A stretch of DNA of 64,000 nt from Gibbula magus (taxonomy: Eukaryota > Mollusca > Gastropoda > Trochida > Trochidae), in the NCBI GenBank assembly GCA_936450465.1, contig OW388289.1, positions 66,648,420 through 66,712,419 of the forward strand. The letters are read 5' to 3'. A program made the translations under genes and the position numbers. Positions within the stretch are counted from its first letter, which is position 1. Each line of letters opens with the position of its first letter. Positions 34,198-45,639 of this stretch are shown piece after piece. Under the pieces are notes generated by a model, which saw only the letters and a list, made by a program, of their open reading frames with translations, was not told the DNA's origin and did not search any database.

Positions 34198-35490
34198 GGT
34201 CACCACCCGCCGTACTTGCAAGTGCGTGTTGTCTATGTACTGCCTACATGCAAAAACGTGGGTAAAATAGTGATAAACTGAAGCACAAAAGAAACGTCAC
34301 CCCTCAGTTGTTTTTATCATATGTATACTTTTCAAAGTCAAATATCTCGAGTTTTCGACGTCGTATTCAAAAACTGAATAGTTTGGGAAATTAGTCCAAA
34401 ATATTAAATCAGTCAAAGAATTCTTTTACGTGTTTTTAAAAAAAAAAATTAAAATTAAAATTTTGAAATTTAAAATTCCCCCAAAATAATTTTGATAAAA
34501 CACAACTGTTCATCGATATATAACACATACTCTGTGTGAAAATCAATAAATTTGCCTCGTCATGCACACATTTAGAACATTTAAACATGGTAAGTGTCAT
34601 GTTTGTGTAAATTTCATTTCTAAACCCTGTCTAGTTTAAAAAATTATATCGTAATAATAAAAAATAAAACAGGCACCAATTAAGTCATTAAAACTACTGC
34701 CAAAAGGTGTTATTGCATCGTGCCATAATCAAATGCATCTCATTTCTTTAAAATATTAAATGAATCGAAACCAACTGAGGTGTGACGTTTCTTTTGTGCT
34801 TCAGTTTAGCTGTACATTGTAAATACTGACAACATACGGATTTGGGAGCACGCAGACACGCCGTGCCCTTTTAAGTGCATGCAGAACTTTCGCTGCATAT
34901 TTTCCAAAGTTTGGCTTCCGTGGGTAAACTCTAGGGACACCTTGTTTTTCACATGGTCACATATTCCACGAACGATGCACGTAGCATGTGCATGCTCCGC
35001 TCGTGGTAAGTGATTACTGGTCACTACCCCAGTTCAGCTGCCAAATGAGCACGCAGCACTCACGTTGCCAGTGTCGAGAAAGCACGTGCTCTGCACTCAC
35101 AACGTACGTTGTGTGCAATGAATTCTGCATTTATTACGCGTTGTCATTTTAAGGTGACTTTGCAGCATGAGAACCCGTAGCCCTGCATGCGTTGAATTAG
35201 AAATGGTCAATAGAAATGGTCGGCAACCTGAGGAAGCAGCACAGGGAGAGAACCTATATCTCCTATATACTAGTATACACCCCCATCTCCTGGGTGCCTA
35301 TAATTTGGTTGAAATTGTATGCATTTACACCGTGCGTGAAGACATCGAACATGTGCAGCACATGTAAGTACGGCCTCCGTACGATAACGTGACATTTTAC
35401 ATGTCACAGGTAAGGTGTAAGCACGTTGTAAGCACTTGCAACTCACTTACCACGTGTGCAACGTACGGTGTCCACCCGTGAAAGCCAACT
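34198..35490. mobile_element. Candidate DNA element rich in ACGT-type subterminal motifs
   Basis: The segment begins directly after LINE homology ends. Motifs such as GCACGT, TAAGCAC, GTGCAT and ACGTAC recur at both sides: CCGTACTTGCAAGTGCG near 34220, then AAGCACGTGCTCTGCACTCA, CAACGTACGTTG and GTGCAACGTACGG near 35080-35470. CCACCC-x-CCGTAC at the left and GTACGG-x-CCACCC near 35465-35480 look inverted, with a spacing difference. The mariner-type MITE 34276-34806 sits inside. No protein recognised (66-codon frame at 35167 unsupported). Element status is inferred from motif density and position. Confidence 0.4.
34276..34806. mobile_element. Tc1/mariner-type MITE, 531 bp
   Basis: The terminal inverted repeats AACTGAAGCACAAAAGAAAC ... 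CCTCAGTTG are 35 bp and differ at one base between ends (34276-34310 and 34772-34806). TA lies on both outer sides (34274-34275 and 34807-34808), the target duplication of Tc1/mariner elements. The interior is very AT-rich with no frame, so it is non-autonomous. Confidence 0.88.
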
Positions 35491-36212
35491 TTGAGAAATA
35501 TGGTCTTCCGCGAAAGTAACATTTCATGTAGAGTCCTCATTGCCTTAAAAGCCATAAAGTCCGGCAGCCAGCTCTTGTGACCGGGAAAGTGTGTCCTTAG
35601 AAAATATTTGTGTTCATGGTGACCCTTATGGGTATGTACTTGAGGAAACTGAAGGATGACACTTTGTCATCACTGAGCATTTTGAATAATTATGGTACAC
35701 TCGTGATTTCAGTTATCCAGACACATCAAGTAATTATATTTTAAAGTTCCAAAAAATGAAGTAAAATAAAGGCAGTAAATCAATCCTTATCTATTAGTAT
35801 TATGAAAATAAGTACACTTTTTTGTGGAAAAAATCGAAAGGCCAAAATGTTGATCATGTGTCTGGATAAACGAGGTTTCTGAGCAAATTTGGTTTTCTTA
35901 CAGTAAAATCTGATTTAATGGTGTAATAATTTACTTTTGATTATAAGTACGATTACTGAATCATAATCAAAAGAAATAGTGATAAAGTTTCAGTTAGTGT
36001 TGACATTTGTTTACTTTTGCCAAATTCTGAAATAGACCTTTGTGTAACCATGTCACTTCTTGTGGTGAGAAAATGGTGATTTTTGACGATTTTATGTTTT
36101 TTTTTACCATTTTTATTTTGTATTGTAATGCATTTCCAGGCAGTTCGTACGAGCGACATAAGAACTTATTATCAACTTCAGAAACAACAAAAGCGTTAAT
36201 AACTCGCTATGT
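35491..36212. other. Intergenic, nothing recognised
   Basis: AT-rich with no supported gene or clear repeat. Confidence 0.4.
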
Positions 36213-36353
36213 ATCAATGGTGACAAGGTGGAGATAGTTAATGAATATAAGTACCTTGGCACAATAATAGATAATAAATTGAATTGGAATGCTAATACCA
36301 CTGCTGGTTTAAAACAATGTCAACAAAGATTACACTTCTTGCGAAGTTGTTGA
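36213..36353 (+). pseudogene. Small LINE reverse transcriptase fragment
   Basis: One frame encodes INGDKVEIVNEYKYLGTIID then NKLNWNANT and QQRLHFLRSC before a stop. EYKYLGxxID is the conserved block just after the catalytic core in many LINE reverse transcriptases. Both ends are lost. Too short to assign a clade. Confidence 0.65.
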
Positions 36354-36600
36354 AAAAATATTAACTTTCTCTTTTCAATGTTGGAATGGTTCCTTGCCTC
36401 TAATAAAGACATCTTGCTTAGAAAAAGTTGTTTCGTTTGCAAATCTACCATATTTACATGTATATGAAAAACAGAGTGTTGTAAAATATTCAGGGATAAT
36501 TTCATGATCAAGATCATGTTTTACTTATTTATATTGCTGTGGAATGTTTGGTGCACATATATATATAGTATTCATAAAAATACTGCATTGCATGTGATAG
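36354..36600. other. AT-rich intergenic, nothing recognised
   Basis: Contains ATATATATATAG near 36558. No gene or repeat otherwise. Confidence 0.4.
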
Positions 36601-36737
36601 CCTTGTCATAATTGCTCAATGATACAGTGATAAAGTAGTTTAGACAGTGATTTTCAATAAATCGGATTAAGTATGAATGTATTCATTTCAACTGAACATT
36701 TCTTGTGCATGGAATATATACCAGTTCCCATAGTATA

Positions 36738-36755
36738 CCCCCCCCCCCCCCCCCT
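36738..36755 (+). repeat. Poly(C) run of 18
   Basis: Uninterrupted C tract; poly(G) on the minus strand. Likely length-variable. Confidence 0.9.
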
Positions 36756-37549
36756 CTTCAAAGTATACTGGGTAAATGTAGGTCCTGGGAGCTCCCAAAA
36801 TCTAGGTAAGGGCTCCATATTTGAAGAATTTGCTATGAGGTATGCGACATGGATTATCATCAGATAACTTAAAACCATAAGGACTAAGATTGGATAACTT
36901 CAGAACTTTGATGAATACTTTCACCATACCCAGTCCCTCTTCAGTCTTTAGTCTTTTCATTGTTATCCTTTTTATTTATAATGTTTTCATTCCAGATCAA
37001 TTTTATAAATTCCTCTTCAAGAAGTTAATTAAGGCATCTGGCGATTAGGACACTAGGCTCAATTTATGTACTTGATCGTGTTTAATCCAATCATCTGGAG
37101 AGGGTAAATCACTTAGATTTCATAGTCTGAATTTATTGATAATTGTTTTCAAAAGTCATGGAGACACTTTTAGTCAATGACTTGCCTTTGACCCACCATA
37201 TAGATAGTTGTCAGTGGTTCTTTAAATAATGCCTTATCCAGTTATTGATTTGGGAGCTAAACATGGACATGCGATATGATTGTGACATATTTCCCTTTGA
37301 TCACTTCCATGTACGATGGATATTTACCCCTTGAAGATACATGTAGATGTTTAAATAGAGCTGATTAAACTACATGCATCTTACTCTCATGTTTTGTTTT
37401 CAAGGCTGTACGAAGTTATGCATACATTCAGAACAGCTGACATTTCTCAATCTGCTATTCAGACAGTTATTAAATGTTTTCTAGAATGTCATTGTGACAT
37501 TGTCATTATTTTCTAGATAAATATACACTCACACGTTCAATCGAGATGG

Positions 37550-37860
37550 GGGGCGGGATAGCGCAGTGGTTAGCGCGTTCGGCTTCGGATCAAGAGGTCC
37601 GGGGTTCGAATCCCGCCAGGGGCACGGCAACTTTGTCTGCAGTAGAGAACTGTTCTACACGCAGTAAGGTTTGGGTGCAATGCTACACTGAATTTCAGCG
37701 TAGTACCACCCATGGTTCGCTAGTTCCAGCCGATGCTCGCAGGTTTCACCGCAATGCATAGCCACATGGCGTTGCGGGCTTTCTCCCTGCCATAATACTA
37801 GCAGCCGCGATATAAGTGAAATACTCTTGAAAGCGGCGTTAAACACCAACTCACCTCACC
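37550..37860 (+). mobile_element. tRNA-derived SINE, copy 2
   Basis: Head GGGCGGGATAGCGCAGTGG with CTTCGGATCAAGAGGTCC and GGGTTCGAATCCCGCC. The tail is GAAAGCGGCGTTAAACACC followed by CACCTCACC. TCAATCGAGATGG is duplicated exactly (37537-37549 and 37861-37873). The paralogous spot near 10495 has TCAACGAAGATCATG with no SINE, so insertion followed the segmental duplication. Confidence 0.93.
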
Positions 37861-39351
37861 TCAATCGAGATGGCGTTAACTCTATCAGAGTTTTATTTAA
37901 GAGCAATCACTTTAATGTAAACGATATATCAACAGCGGATAATTATTCAATCTGCTTCTTAAAAGCATTCTGTTTCCACAGAACCATGAATTCAATAAGT
38001 AAATGATTGCCCTAATGTCAAAATGCAATGACTCCATTTCAGCTATATGATTTTAAACATGTCTTAAGTTGTCCGGACAAATTGAATCGTTGATTGGATT
38101 GGATTGCTTTTCAAATGAATCAGTTAAATTTCTATCAATACTTAACTGATTATAGTGCTGTCTTTAAACATTGGCATTCTCTCTATTGCGCCATATAGTA
38201 TCAGATGCCCTCTACATATGTCAGGAAATAGGATCTAAGCAGGTTTCTTCTGCTTCTCTTGATCAGCTCAATTACAAGGGAGCTTTCTCACAGTTTTCAA
38301 ATCATGACTCCATCAACTTCAGGAATGTAACTCACACCAGTCACATTAACTTGGGTCGGCAAGAAATAAACCTGATACCTTTATATCATCGAGAGTTTGA
38401 AACACATCTTGTGGAAATGATTGACAAATAATCGGCCTACGTTGAGGTCTATAGAGGAGTACAAAGAACAGCCGTCTGTCGTCTTATTTCTCAAAACACG
38501 TAGTACAGTCGCCATTCCCTAAACGTTTCCGCTTTTCCCTTTTCAGTGGTGTATATTCCACAACAGACAGGTTTGATGACCTTCTTTACATCTGAATGAT
38601 CTCCACCAGGCAAATAGATAGGGATTAACCGAAAAACCTAGATTCAACATAGAGAGTTTCACAGTTTATTGATTGATCATAAGAAGTATATCCATCCATC
38701 GTTGATATAAATATTACACAATAATTAGTATTGAGACATTTAAATGATGTAATTGTCTATATTTTGAATATTTGATGGATTATTTATCATATGATTCTCT
38801 TCTCACAATATACCATGGAAGAATATACATTGCGTACATGATAAGTTGTGAAAGACATTTTAAAAATGAAAGTCAGATATCAATGTGACCATTATATGGC
38901 AAGCAACGCGATAATGACATCACATGTACAATGGTACGACGTCGTTCCCGTTCCTAAGTGACAGTTGGAGAATGTTATGACGTCTCCAGATATTTAAAGA
39001 GATATTTAATTATATAATGTGCAACACATTTGGAACTAAATAAGCTAATGTTTCGGTGTTATAATTTAAAAACATATCTCTCTCTCTCTCTGGGTTTTTT
39101 TTTATCGGCGATAATGTTTTATACAATTTATTTTGCGAAGAGTTCCACTTAATTTCAATAGTATTATTTAATCATGAAAATGTAATCTACGTAATGCCTT
39201 ATGAGATTTGATAAAGAAATTAATTTACAAATTGAAATAAAACTTTATATTTGGCAATTACTATTTATTTAGTTGCCCATGACTTGCCACATGAAGATAT
39301 AAAATATCAGTCACATATGGATCAATGTTTTGATCCTGTTCACTACATCAG

Positions 39352-39611
39352 GTGGGATAGCGCAGTGGCCTCGGATCAAGAGGTCCAGGTTTCGAATCCC
39401 GCCAGGGGCAGGGCAACTTTGTCTGTAGTAGAGAACTGTTCTACACGCAGTCAGGTTTGGGTGCAATGCTACACTGAATTTCAGTGGAGTACCACCCAAT
39501 GCATAGCCAGATGGCGTTGCGGGCTTTCTCCCTGCCATAATACTAGCAGCCGCGATTTAAGTGAAATACTCTTGAAAGCGGCGTTAAACCCCAGCTCACC
39601 TCACCTCGCCT
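39352..39611 (+). mobile_element. tRNA-derived SINE, copy 3, with two deletions
   Basis: Same family, but the head lacks about 13 bases between box A and the anticodon-like loop (GCGCAGTGGCCTCGGATCAA), and about 40 bp of the body are missing. CACTACATCAG at 39341-39351 and CACTATATCAG at 39612-39622 form the target duplication with one mismatch. The copy-1 counterpart near 15940 (GATCACAATATCGCC) is empty. The tail is an irregular CTCACCTCACCTCGCCTC. Confidence 0.88.
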
Positions 39612-40019
39612 CACTATATCAGCCTTGATAGTTTTATAACGAACACTCATACTCATATTCATTGGAGTATGCCAATCATATTTTACAGTAGACTGGTCTT
39701 GTGCGCCTTACAAACTGCGATTTGGAGCCAATTTGACTTTTGAACTTTTCATCCCTAGATGATGTCGATGCAAATTGGTTGATGATTTCATAAGTCGAAT
39801 CCAATGAATTAATTTGAGTTGAGGATTGTCTAATGAAAATCCCAAGATAGAAAAAGAGTTATGGGTCCCCACAATAGGCCCTAGGAAGATACGGTTCATA
39901 TATCTATTCCACTGCTTAACAAGCCGATCTCTTCATAATGGCATGCTTCTATCTTTTGATGCCACCAAACCCGCGCGGAGATTTGGCAGTTCATTTTACT
40001 GAAAATTACAATATAACAC

Positions 40020-41545
40020 CCTGTCTATAGGGATACGGTGTCTTCCCCTATGGACGCCACGGTTGGGCATTAGGTGTATAAGCCAGCTCTTCTCGTTCTT
40101 CCTCGGGATGGCATAACAGGAGGTTGAAGGCAGAGAAGCTTCGACGTTCTGCGTCTTTGACTCGAGCAGCCTGCCTATTACTAGGTTGTTGCAAGGAAGG
40201 AGGAGTACGATGCGGACTGAGGCGGTCTCCAATGAGGCGACGGCGGTGAACCCCATTCACTTCTGACCCTGGGGTTCTACTCCCCTGTGTTTGTCAGACC
40301 AAACACTCACCTCTTCCGACCATTCGCCCCGTTTTCGGGGTTCAATGGGACTTCGTTATCCGGCTGTTCATGCGTCCAGGTTGGCTCTAAATTTGGGCAA
40401 TCAGACCTAGTGCCGACTACGGATAGACTTGCTATTTTCGCAGTTAGGCCTTACCAACTTGCTTACACCGCGCCAGTGGTAGCAGGTGCTGGGTCTCCGG
40501 ACCGCCAGGTTGTCAGGGGCAGTCTCTGCTTGCGGCTCATCCCTGCCCTCATGCTATCCGGCTCCCGCCTCATGGAGGGTGATTTTCTCTCAGGCGTCCT
40601 TCTAGACCCCCTCTCGGATGCGTTCACTCAGGGGTGTTTATGCTCATCTGGGCTTGGTCCAGACAGCAAGAGGGTGGTCACAGGCTCAGAGGGACAGTCA
40701 CTCCAACGTCTTAGATTTGGAAGCAGTTCGGCTGATGATCGACCTCTGGTCAGCACGACTGAGGGGTCGCTGAACGCCCAAGTGCCAGGAAGCTCTACGA
40801 CTTTGAGTGGCGAGCTGTCGCTGCGTGTGGCGAGAGCAGGGCTTTCAGGCAGATGCATACACTCCTCCTCAAGATTATCGGGTACTTGGTGCTCGTGAGG
40901 AATGAGAGTGGCCTCTCAACCAACGCCAAATTGGCCGCGATCATATCAGTTATCCGCAAATAATTTCCCGGATTCGATATTCAGTTCTGAAGAGACTTGT
41001 TACACCTTTCGCCAGGCCAATGATCAATGTGAGTCTAGACCTCCGGGTTGGGACTTGGCAGTTATCTTCATTCGTGTGGACTTAAATGCGAACCTCTGTC
41101 GGAGATTTCTCTCCAGCGTCTCGCTGTTATGGTCTCGATCGTGAATTGTTCAAGCTTCGCACGCTCCTAGCGGGTCCCTTACGGGTCCGGCGTCGAGGCA
41201 GCGGGTCCGCAAGGTTGGCCGGACTCCGAACCTTGTCTATAAGAACGAGGTTGCGTCGGTTCTTCCTATTTCGTAACGCTAGGAGTTTGACAGGAAGGCA
41301 TTTGGGTTATCTGCGGTCAGCAGTCATCAGTGCCTCCAAGGTGGCCGATCTCCCTCCTCTGTCTCGCTCCAATCCACAGGAGATTAGAGCGGTGTTAGCC
41401 TCGATGGCTTTTCATTGTAACATCGCCGTGGCAGCCTGAGCAAGTGTTCACTTACTACTACTCACTCACTCGGTTGTTCACCTTGTTTGTACAATAAACA
41501 CTTGTTTTCTCCCGCGTGGGGCAATGTTGGTTTTTCAACCAGGTA
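40020..41545 (+). pseudogene. DIRS-like retrotransposon remnant: RNase H then tyrosine recombinase
   Basis: A sharply GC-richer block starting where copy-2 homology ends. In the frame starting at 40633, VYAHLGLVQTARGWSQAQRD and then HSNVLDLEAVRLMID match DIRS-type RNase H; SDAFTQG just upstream is one frame off. 40980-41140 gives RPPGWDLAVIFIRVDL in one frame and EPLSEISLQRLAVMVS in another, the start of the DIRS tyrosine recombinase. 41230-41437 gives LRRFFLF, LGYLRSAV and RSNPQEIRAVLASMAFHCN, near its C-terminus; the usual His before xxR is replaced. Frameshifts and gaps make it dead. GTACAATAAACACTTG at about 41490 may be the 3' UTR. Edges are approximate. Confidence 0.72.
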
Positions 41546-42370
41546 AGTATAAAAAATGACATTTACTCAAAAATGTTAAATCACATATCTTATAAAAAAA
41601 AATACATGTTATGTATTCTTAGTTGATATTGTTAGGCTAGTAAACATAAAAAAGATGAAAAAGATAACACATGTTTCTTGTTTATTTGTTGCATTAGTTA
41701 CTTGCTGGATACAAGCAGCTATTATGTACATTAAATTTCAAGGAGAATATCAATTTGTTTTTAAGAGTTAATCTACTGTATTTTTGTATTTTGGTCTTGC
41801 TTGTCTGATAACGCTACGTTAGATACTGTGCAGATGAATGATATAGCACTTTATGTTTCATTTGTTTCCAGAGGGACTTTTTGCAACAATGGAACAATTT
41901 AACAATGAATTCGAATGTCATGAGCACAAGCTAAACTTGTTTTATTTGTTAAAAATAAATGTTCATATAAATCTATAATACATCTGTTTTTACTTTCATC
42001 AAACTCCAAACAGTTTATTTGATAAATTTAAAACCAGATATAAGCAAAAAACGCTTTTTCTAAGCGTTTGAGATTGGTGCATTACCGGAAGCAAACACTC
42101 TTCACACAAAAAAAGAAATGGATTATACATGTCATCACACACAGAAAACGCATGGAAACTGTCCTTTGTACTTATGATTAAAGCCAATTTATTCAAATCT
42201 CTTATATATTTTGAAAAAAAATGCGAAAAGGCTAAAAACATCTGAAACTTTAACATGAGAAACACCTGGCTTTCGTTTTCTACTTTTTACATCACACCGC
42301 TATTCATGGAAATCGATCGGAATTTTTTACAAGATGGAAATAGTTTCAAAAACAAAATGAAATCATAAAC
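41546..42370. other. AT-rich intergenic, nothing recognised
   Basis: No gene or clear repeat. The reverse 88-codon frame at 41999-42265 has no recognisable domain. Confidence 0.4.
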
Positions 42371-42372
42371 AT

Positions 42373-43827
42373 CCACCAAGTAATCTGTAGATGTCATATT
42401 AACGTTTTGGCACTGTGTAAATACATCATAATCTGCGTTTGAAAAATTGAAGCGGGAGAAGGGTAACTGATTTCGTGGGAGAAGGGTAATCTGTTGAGAG
42501 AATGGAACACGGATAAGGGTAACTTTAAGTTCACTTTTTCAAAGGCGATGGAATGGACAAACAACTATTGTAATATATCCTTTATACATGCAGTGAGAAT
42601 CAGCATAGAACTACGAAGCCATACACACGTTTTTAACACACAGATAAATGTTACCTTCATCAAAATCAACGTGCCCTTGATAGAAGGTGGTCTATTTCAT
42701 TTGCATGAAGGTCTATGTGCTTAAATGATGTCATACGGTTTTCTCTGGTGTTACTGTACACTGAACATTAAAAACAATGGTAAGTGTTTCAACATCAAGT
42801 GTCACACATACAATTTTTTTTACGGGTATAGAAACCTTTCAGTTAAATAACTGATCTATATGAACGTTTAGTTCTAAATGACGCATATCTGATCAAAGGT
42901 ATAACACGATAAAGTATTGTCGCTCGTTGGGATCCCATTGTTTTTGTTCTCATCAAACATTTTTGCTGACAGATTCCGACGTTAAAAAGCGATTTTGGCT
43001 TCTTTTGTGACGTCCCACAGTTATGATGCGTCAACAAATTTAAATCCAAGAAGGTTATTTAGGTCAACACCATCTTATATTAAATTTCTACTTTCTAATG
43101 CCAAACATTGTTGCAAAACATCTTCTTGAATAAGCGATTTATCACCCCAAGTGTATTTGAACAGACATGAAAATAAAGGTATCATACTCCATGTACTTCA
43201 CTACAAAGCATGTGTCTATATCAAATATATTCAAAATCTTCTTTTTCCGACAGCAATTTTCAATGTTATACCCTTTTAAAAATGTGGGGACGTTTCTTTT
43301 GCACGTGAGTATATATATATACAGATAAATTACATATAAAAATATTGTTTAAATTTTTAGGACCATTCAGTTTGACAACTGAAACACATCTATCAGCATA
43401 ACGTATTAAATTATAATATACATTGTAGTATGAATTTCTAATCTTCTCTAAATATATGTCGTGAGCAAACAGTCATCATATGCTTTTTTATTGTCTCATG
43501 TTGGTTTATATGACGCAACATGCAAAGACCAAACTTCTTGATATTGAGCTTAAGATTCAACGTATATTTGATGACTTGCAATACGTATTTGATGAAATTC
43601 AGTACCTCATAAACGGTTTTACTACTTAAATAAGTGTGATATCATCTTCCTTTGTCTCTTGAACTTTAACATCTTAGTTACCCTTCTCTAATATTTGAGT
43701 TAACCTTCTCATATCAGAAAATATTTCTGCAGTTACCCTTCTCCCGCTTCAAATTTTCAAACGCAGATTACGATGTATTTACACACTTCCTAAAGGTTAA
43801 CATGACATCTACAGATTCCTTGGCGAA
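42373..43827. mobile_element. Non-autonomous TIR element, about 1.45 kb, with AAGGGTAA subterminal repeats
   Basis: The arms 42373-42469 and 43731-43827 are inverted copies sharing AATCTGTAGATGTCAT, TGTGTAAATACATC and GAAGCGGGAGAAGGGTAACT. AAGGGTAA recurs at 42459, 42482 and 42515, and its reverse complement at 43678 and 43733 with a variant near 43700. Such clustered subterminal motifs often bind transposase. The interior is AT-rich and non-coding. Superfamily not determined, since no target duplication is evident. Confidence 0.72.
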
Positions 43828-43940
43828 TGCCTTAGGTATGTGCACTAATAATATGTAGGAAAGTACCCTAGTAGAGATGTGAAATGGATTAACAGAAAAT
43901 CTGCGAACAGTCATGTTTTGACCAGCCGCCATTTTTGGAG

Positions 43941-43960
43941 TGGGTAACTGCAGTTACCCA
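43941..43960. repeat. Perfect 20-bp palindrome
   Basis: TGGGTAACTGCAGTTACCCA is its own reverse complement, and flanking GAG/CTC extend it imperfectly. It carries the same GGGTAACT word as the neighbouring TIR element, so it may be fused ends of that family. Confidence 0.85.
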
Positions 43961-45280
43961 ACTCAGTGTAGTAGGGGTGATAACTAAGTTTAAAAATACG
44001 AAAATTCATAAATTAACCAATTCATTTTAAAGTTCGCACTGCACCTCCTGCACCTGGTGAAAAAGACATGTGCCAAAATTTAAAAGGATGAGATGAATAG
44101 GAAGGGCGGACGGACTGACGGACTGACGGAATCGTTGGTATTACTAGACACCTCTAACCGGTGGTCGGGGGTATAATAATTTAATTAAGTCTAAACACAT
44201 ATCAAATAATACTGTATAGATTTTGAGATAGAGATTTGAAAATGCCTCTAACAGACATTCACTCAGTTTAAATTGTTTCCTTTGAAATCAGAAGCAAATC
44301 AGAATAATTGTAGTAATATAGTCACCATTCCACAATTAGGTATATTAAAATATACTACATAGATTTTGAGATATAGGCCCGTAAAGGTCAAACCCCCAAT
44401 GTTGAGTTAACATAGTTTCTATGGACACCAGAACAAATCTTTGAAAAAAAGGAAATATAGTGGGAAACGGACCCAGCGCTTAAATGAGTCAATTATTTGA
44501 AATATGACCTATCAATACATCTTGTCTATGTTATTGTGCATCTTTCAAAGTATTTTCCAAGTCCCCAGTATGTCTGTAGGTTTCATGAGACCCAAGTAAG
44601 GTAATAAATGAATCGAACCACATTGTCAAAAGTACACTTGCATGTTTTCTAAAAAAAAAAATGATTATGGTGGCAAATACACTTAAAATGAATAATATAA
44701 ATGTAGCTTTACGGATAATTTGAAGAAAGCTTACAACTAGTCTACAGAAATTATAACACACATTGAAATGTATCTATGTGTTAACCTACTTGTTTGTTTA
44801 CATTGATAACCTACGTGAACATAAGTTCTAAATTAACTATTGTAAAACACCACTTGAAGTTAAACAATCAATAATGCACTCCAGGTCACCTGAGATTTCG
44901 GTTTCAATGTGAGTTGCTATAGTCCACAAAAGGTTTTCAAAAGATAAATGCAGTTATTTTACGAGTCATTTAAACCACAAATGACACAGTTCTCGTGGCA
45001 TCAACTGACAAGGGTTTCCGTCATCATTTATGTCTTGCGTCAACGCTTCTTCAGTAGTCCGAGGATGTGTTTGAGGTCTCGATAGAGCTGTTCAATCGAT
45101 GATTATCGGTAAGGTCATTTGTCTGTCTTGAGCTGACATGCCTTATGCTTTTAGGCATGGATCAGTTGATATAATCAGATTCCATCTGTTTAAAGTCCTG
45201 ACTCTCCGACCATACTACATTAGTAACATTTGTAAAGTCACCCTGCCATACGTTGGGCACACCTGAATTGCGAGAAGTAG
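43961..45280. repeat. Intergenic with a GACGGACTGACGGACTGACGG run and an old tandem duplication
   Basis: GGACTGAC is repeated near 44108-44128. AGATTTTGAGATA at about 44217 and 44364 marks two degenerate units about 147 bp apart. 44762-44865 resembles 20550-20660. No gene. Confidence 0.5.
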
Positions 45281-45639
45281 CAGGGTCAAGTGATTTGCTG
45301 TTTAAAATACAATTCCTTTCGTAACGTGTACATAGTAATTCATCTAAAGTTTCACCCACGGGCGCTGTTTTACATCCACACTGAATGTAAGAGCTTGACA
45401 TGTGTGTGTATCAATTGCTTTCAACATCATATAATATATATATTTGTAGAAGCCAACCAACTCAATCTAATACAGTTACTCCATTCCGAAAAGACACAAA
45501 CGATGGTAGCGAAACGTAACAGAACAGTACAGAACTTTAATACGCTCAGGCCCAGAACATCGGAATAAGAGGTACAAAATGACAGTAAAATACATAATGA
45601 TAATGACTTTACAATTTGCATTGTAATTTTACAACATTT

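Larger units (their letters stand above)
36600..40010 (+). repeat. Segmental duplication 1, copy 2 (partner 6640-16335)
   Basis: Shares ordered blocks with copy 1 and lacks the insertions found there. Its own additions are an 18-C run (36738-36755), two SINEs (37550 and 39352) and, at its right edge, the DIRS remnant at 40.0 kb. The last shared string is GATGCCACCAA ... CATTTTACTGAA (16296 and 39958). The two copies differ by many substitutions and short gaps, so the duplication is old. Confidence 0.85.

Noticed and set aside
37546..37761. Small open frames with AQWLARSASDQEVRGSNPA-type peptides
   Set aside because: They translate the tRNA-like SINE head. The same peptide recurs at every SINE copy and is a common false gene call.
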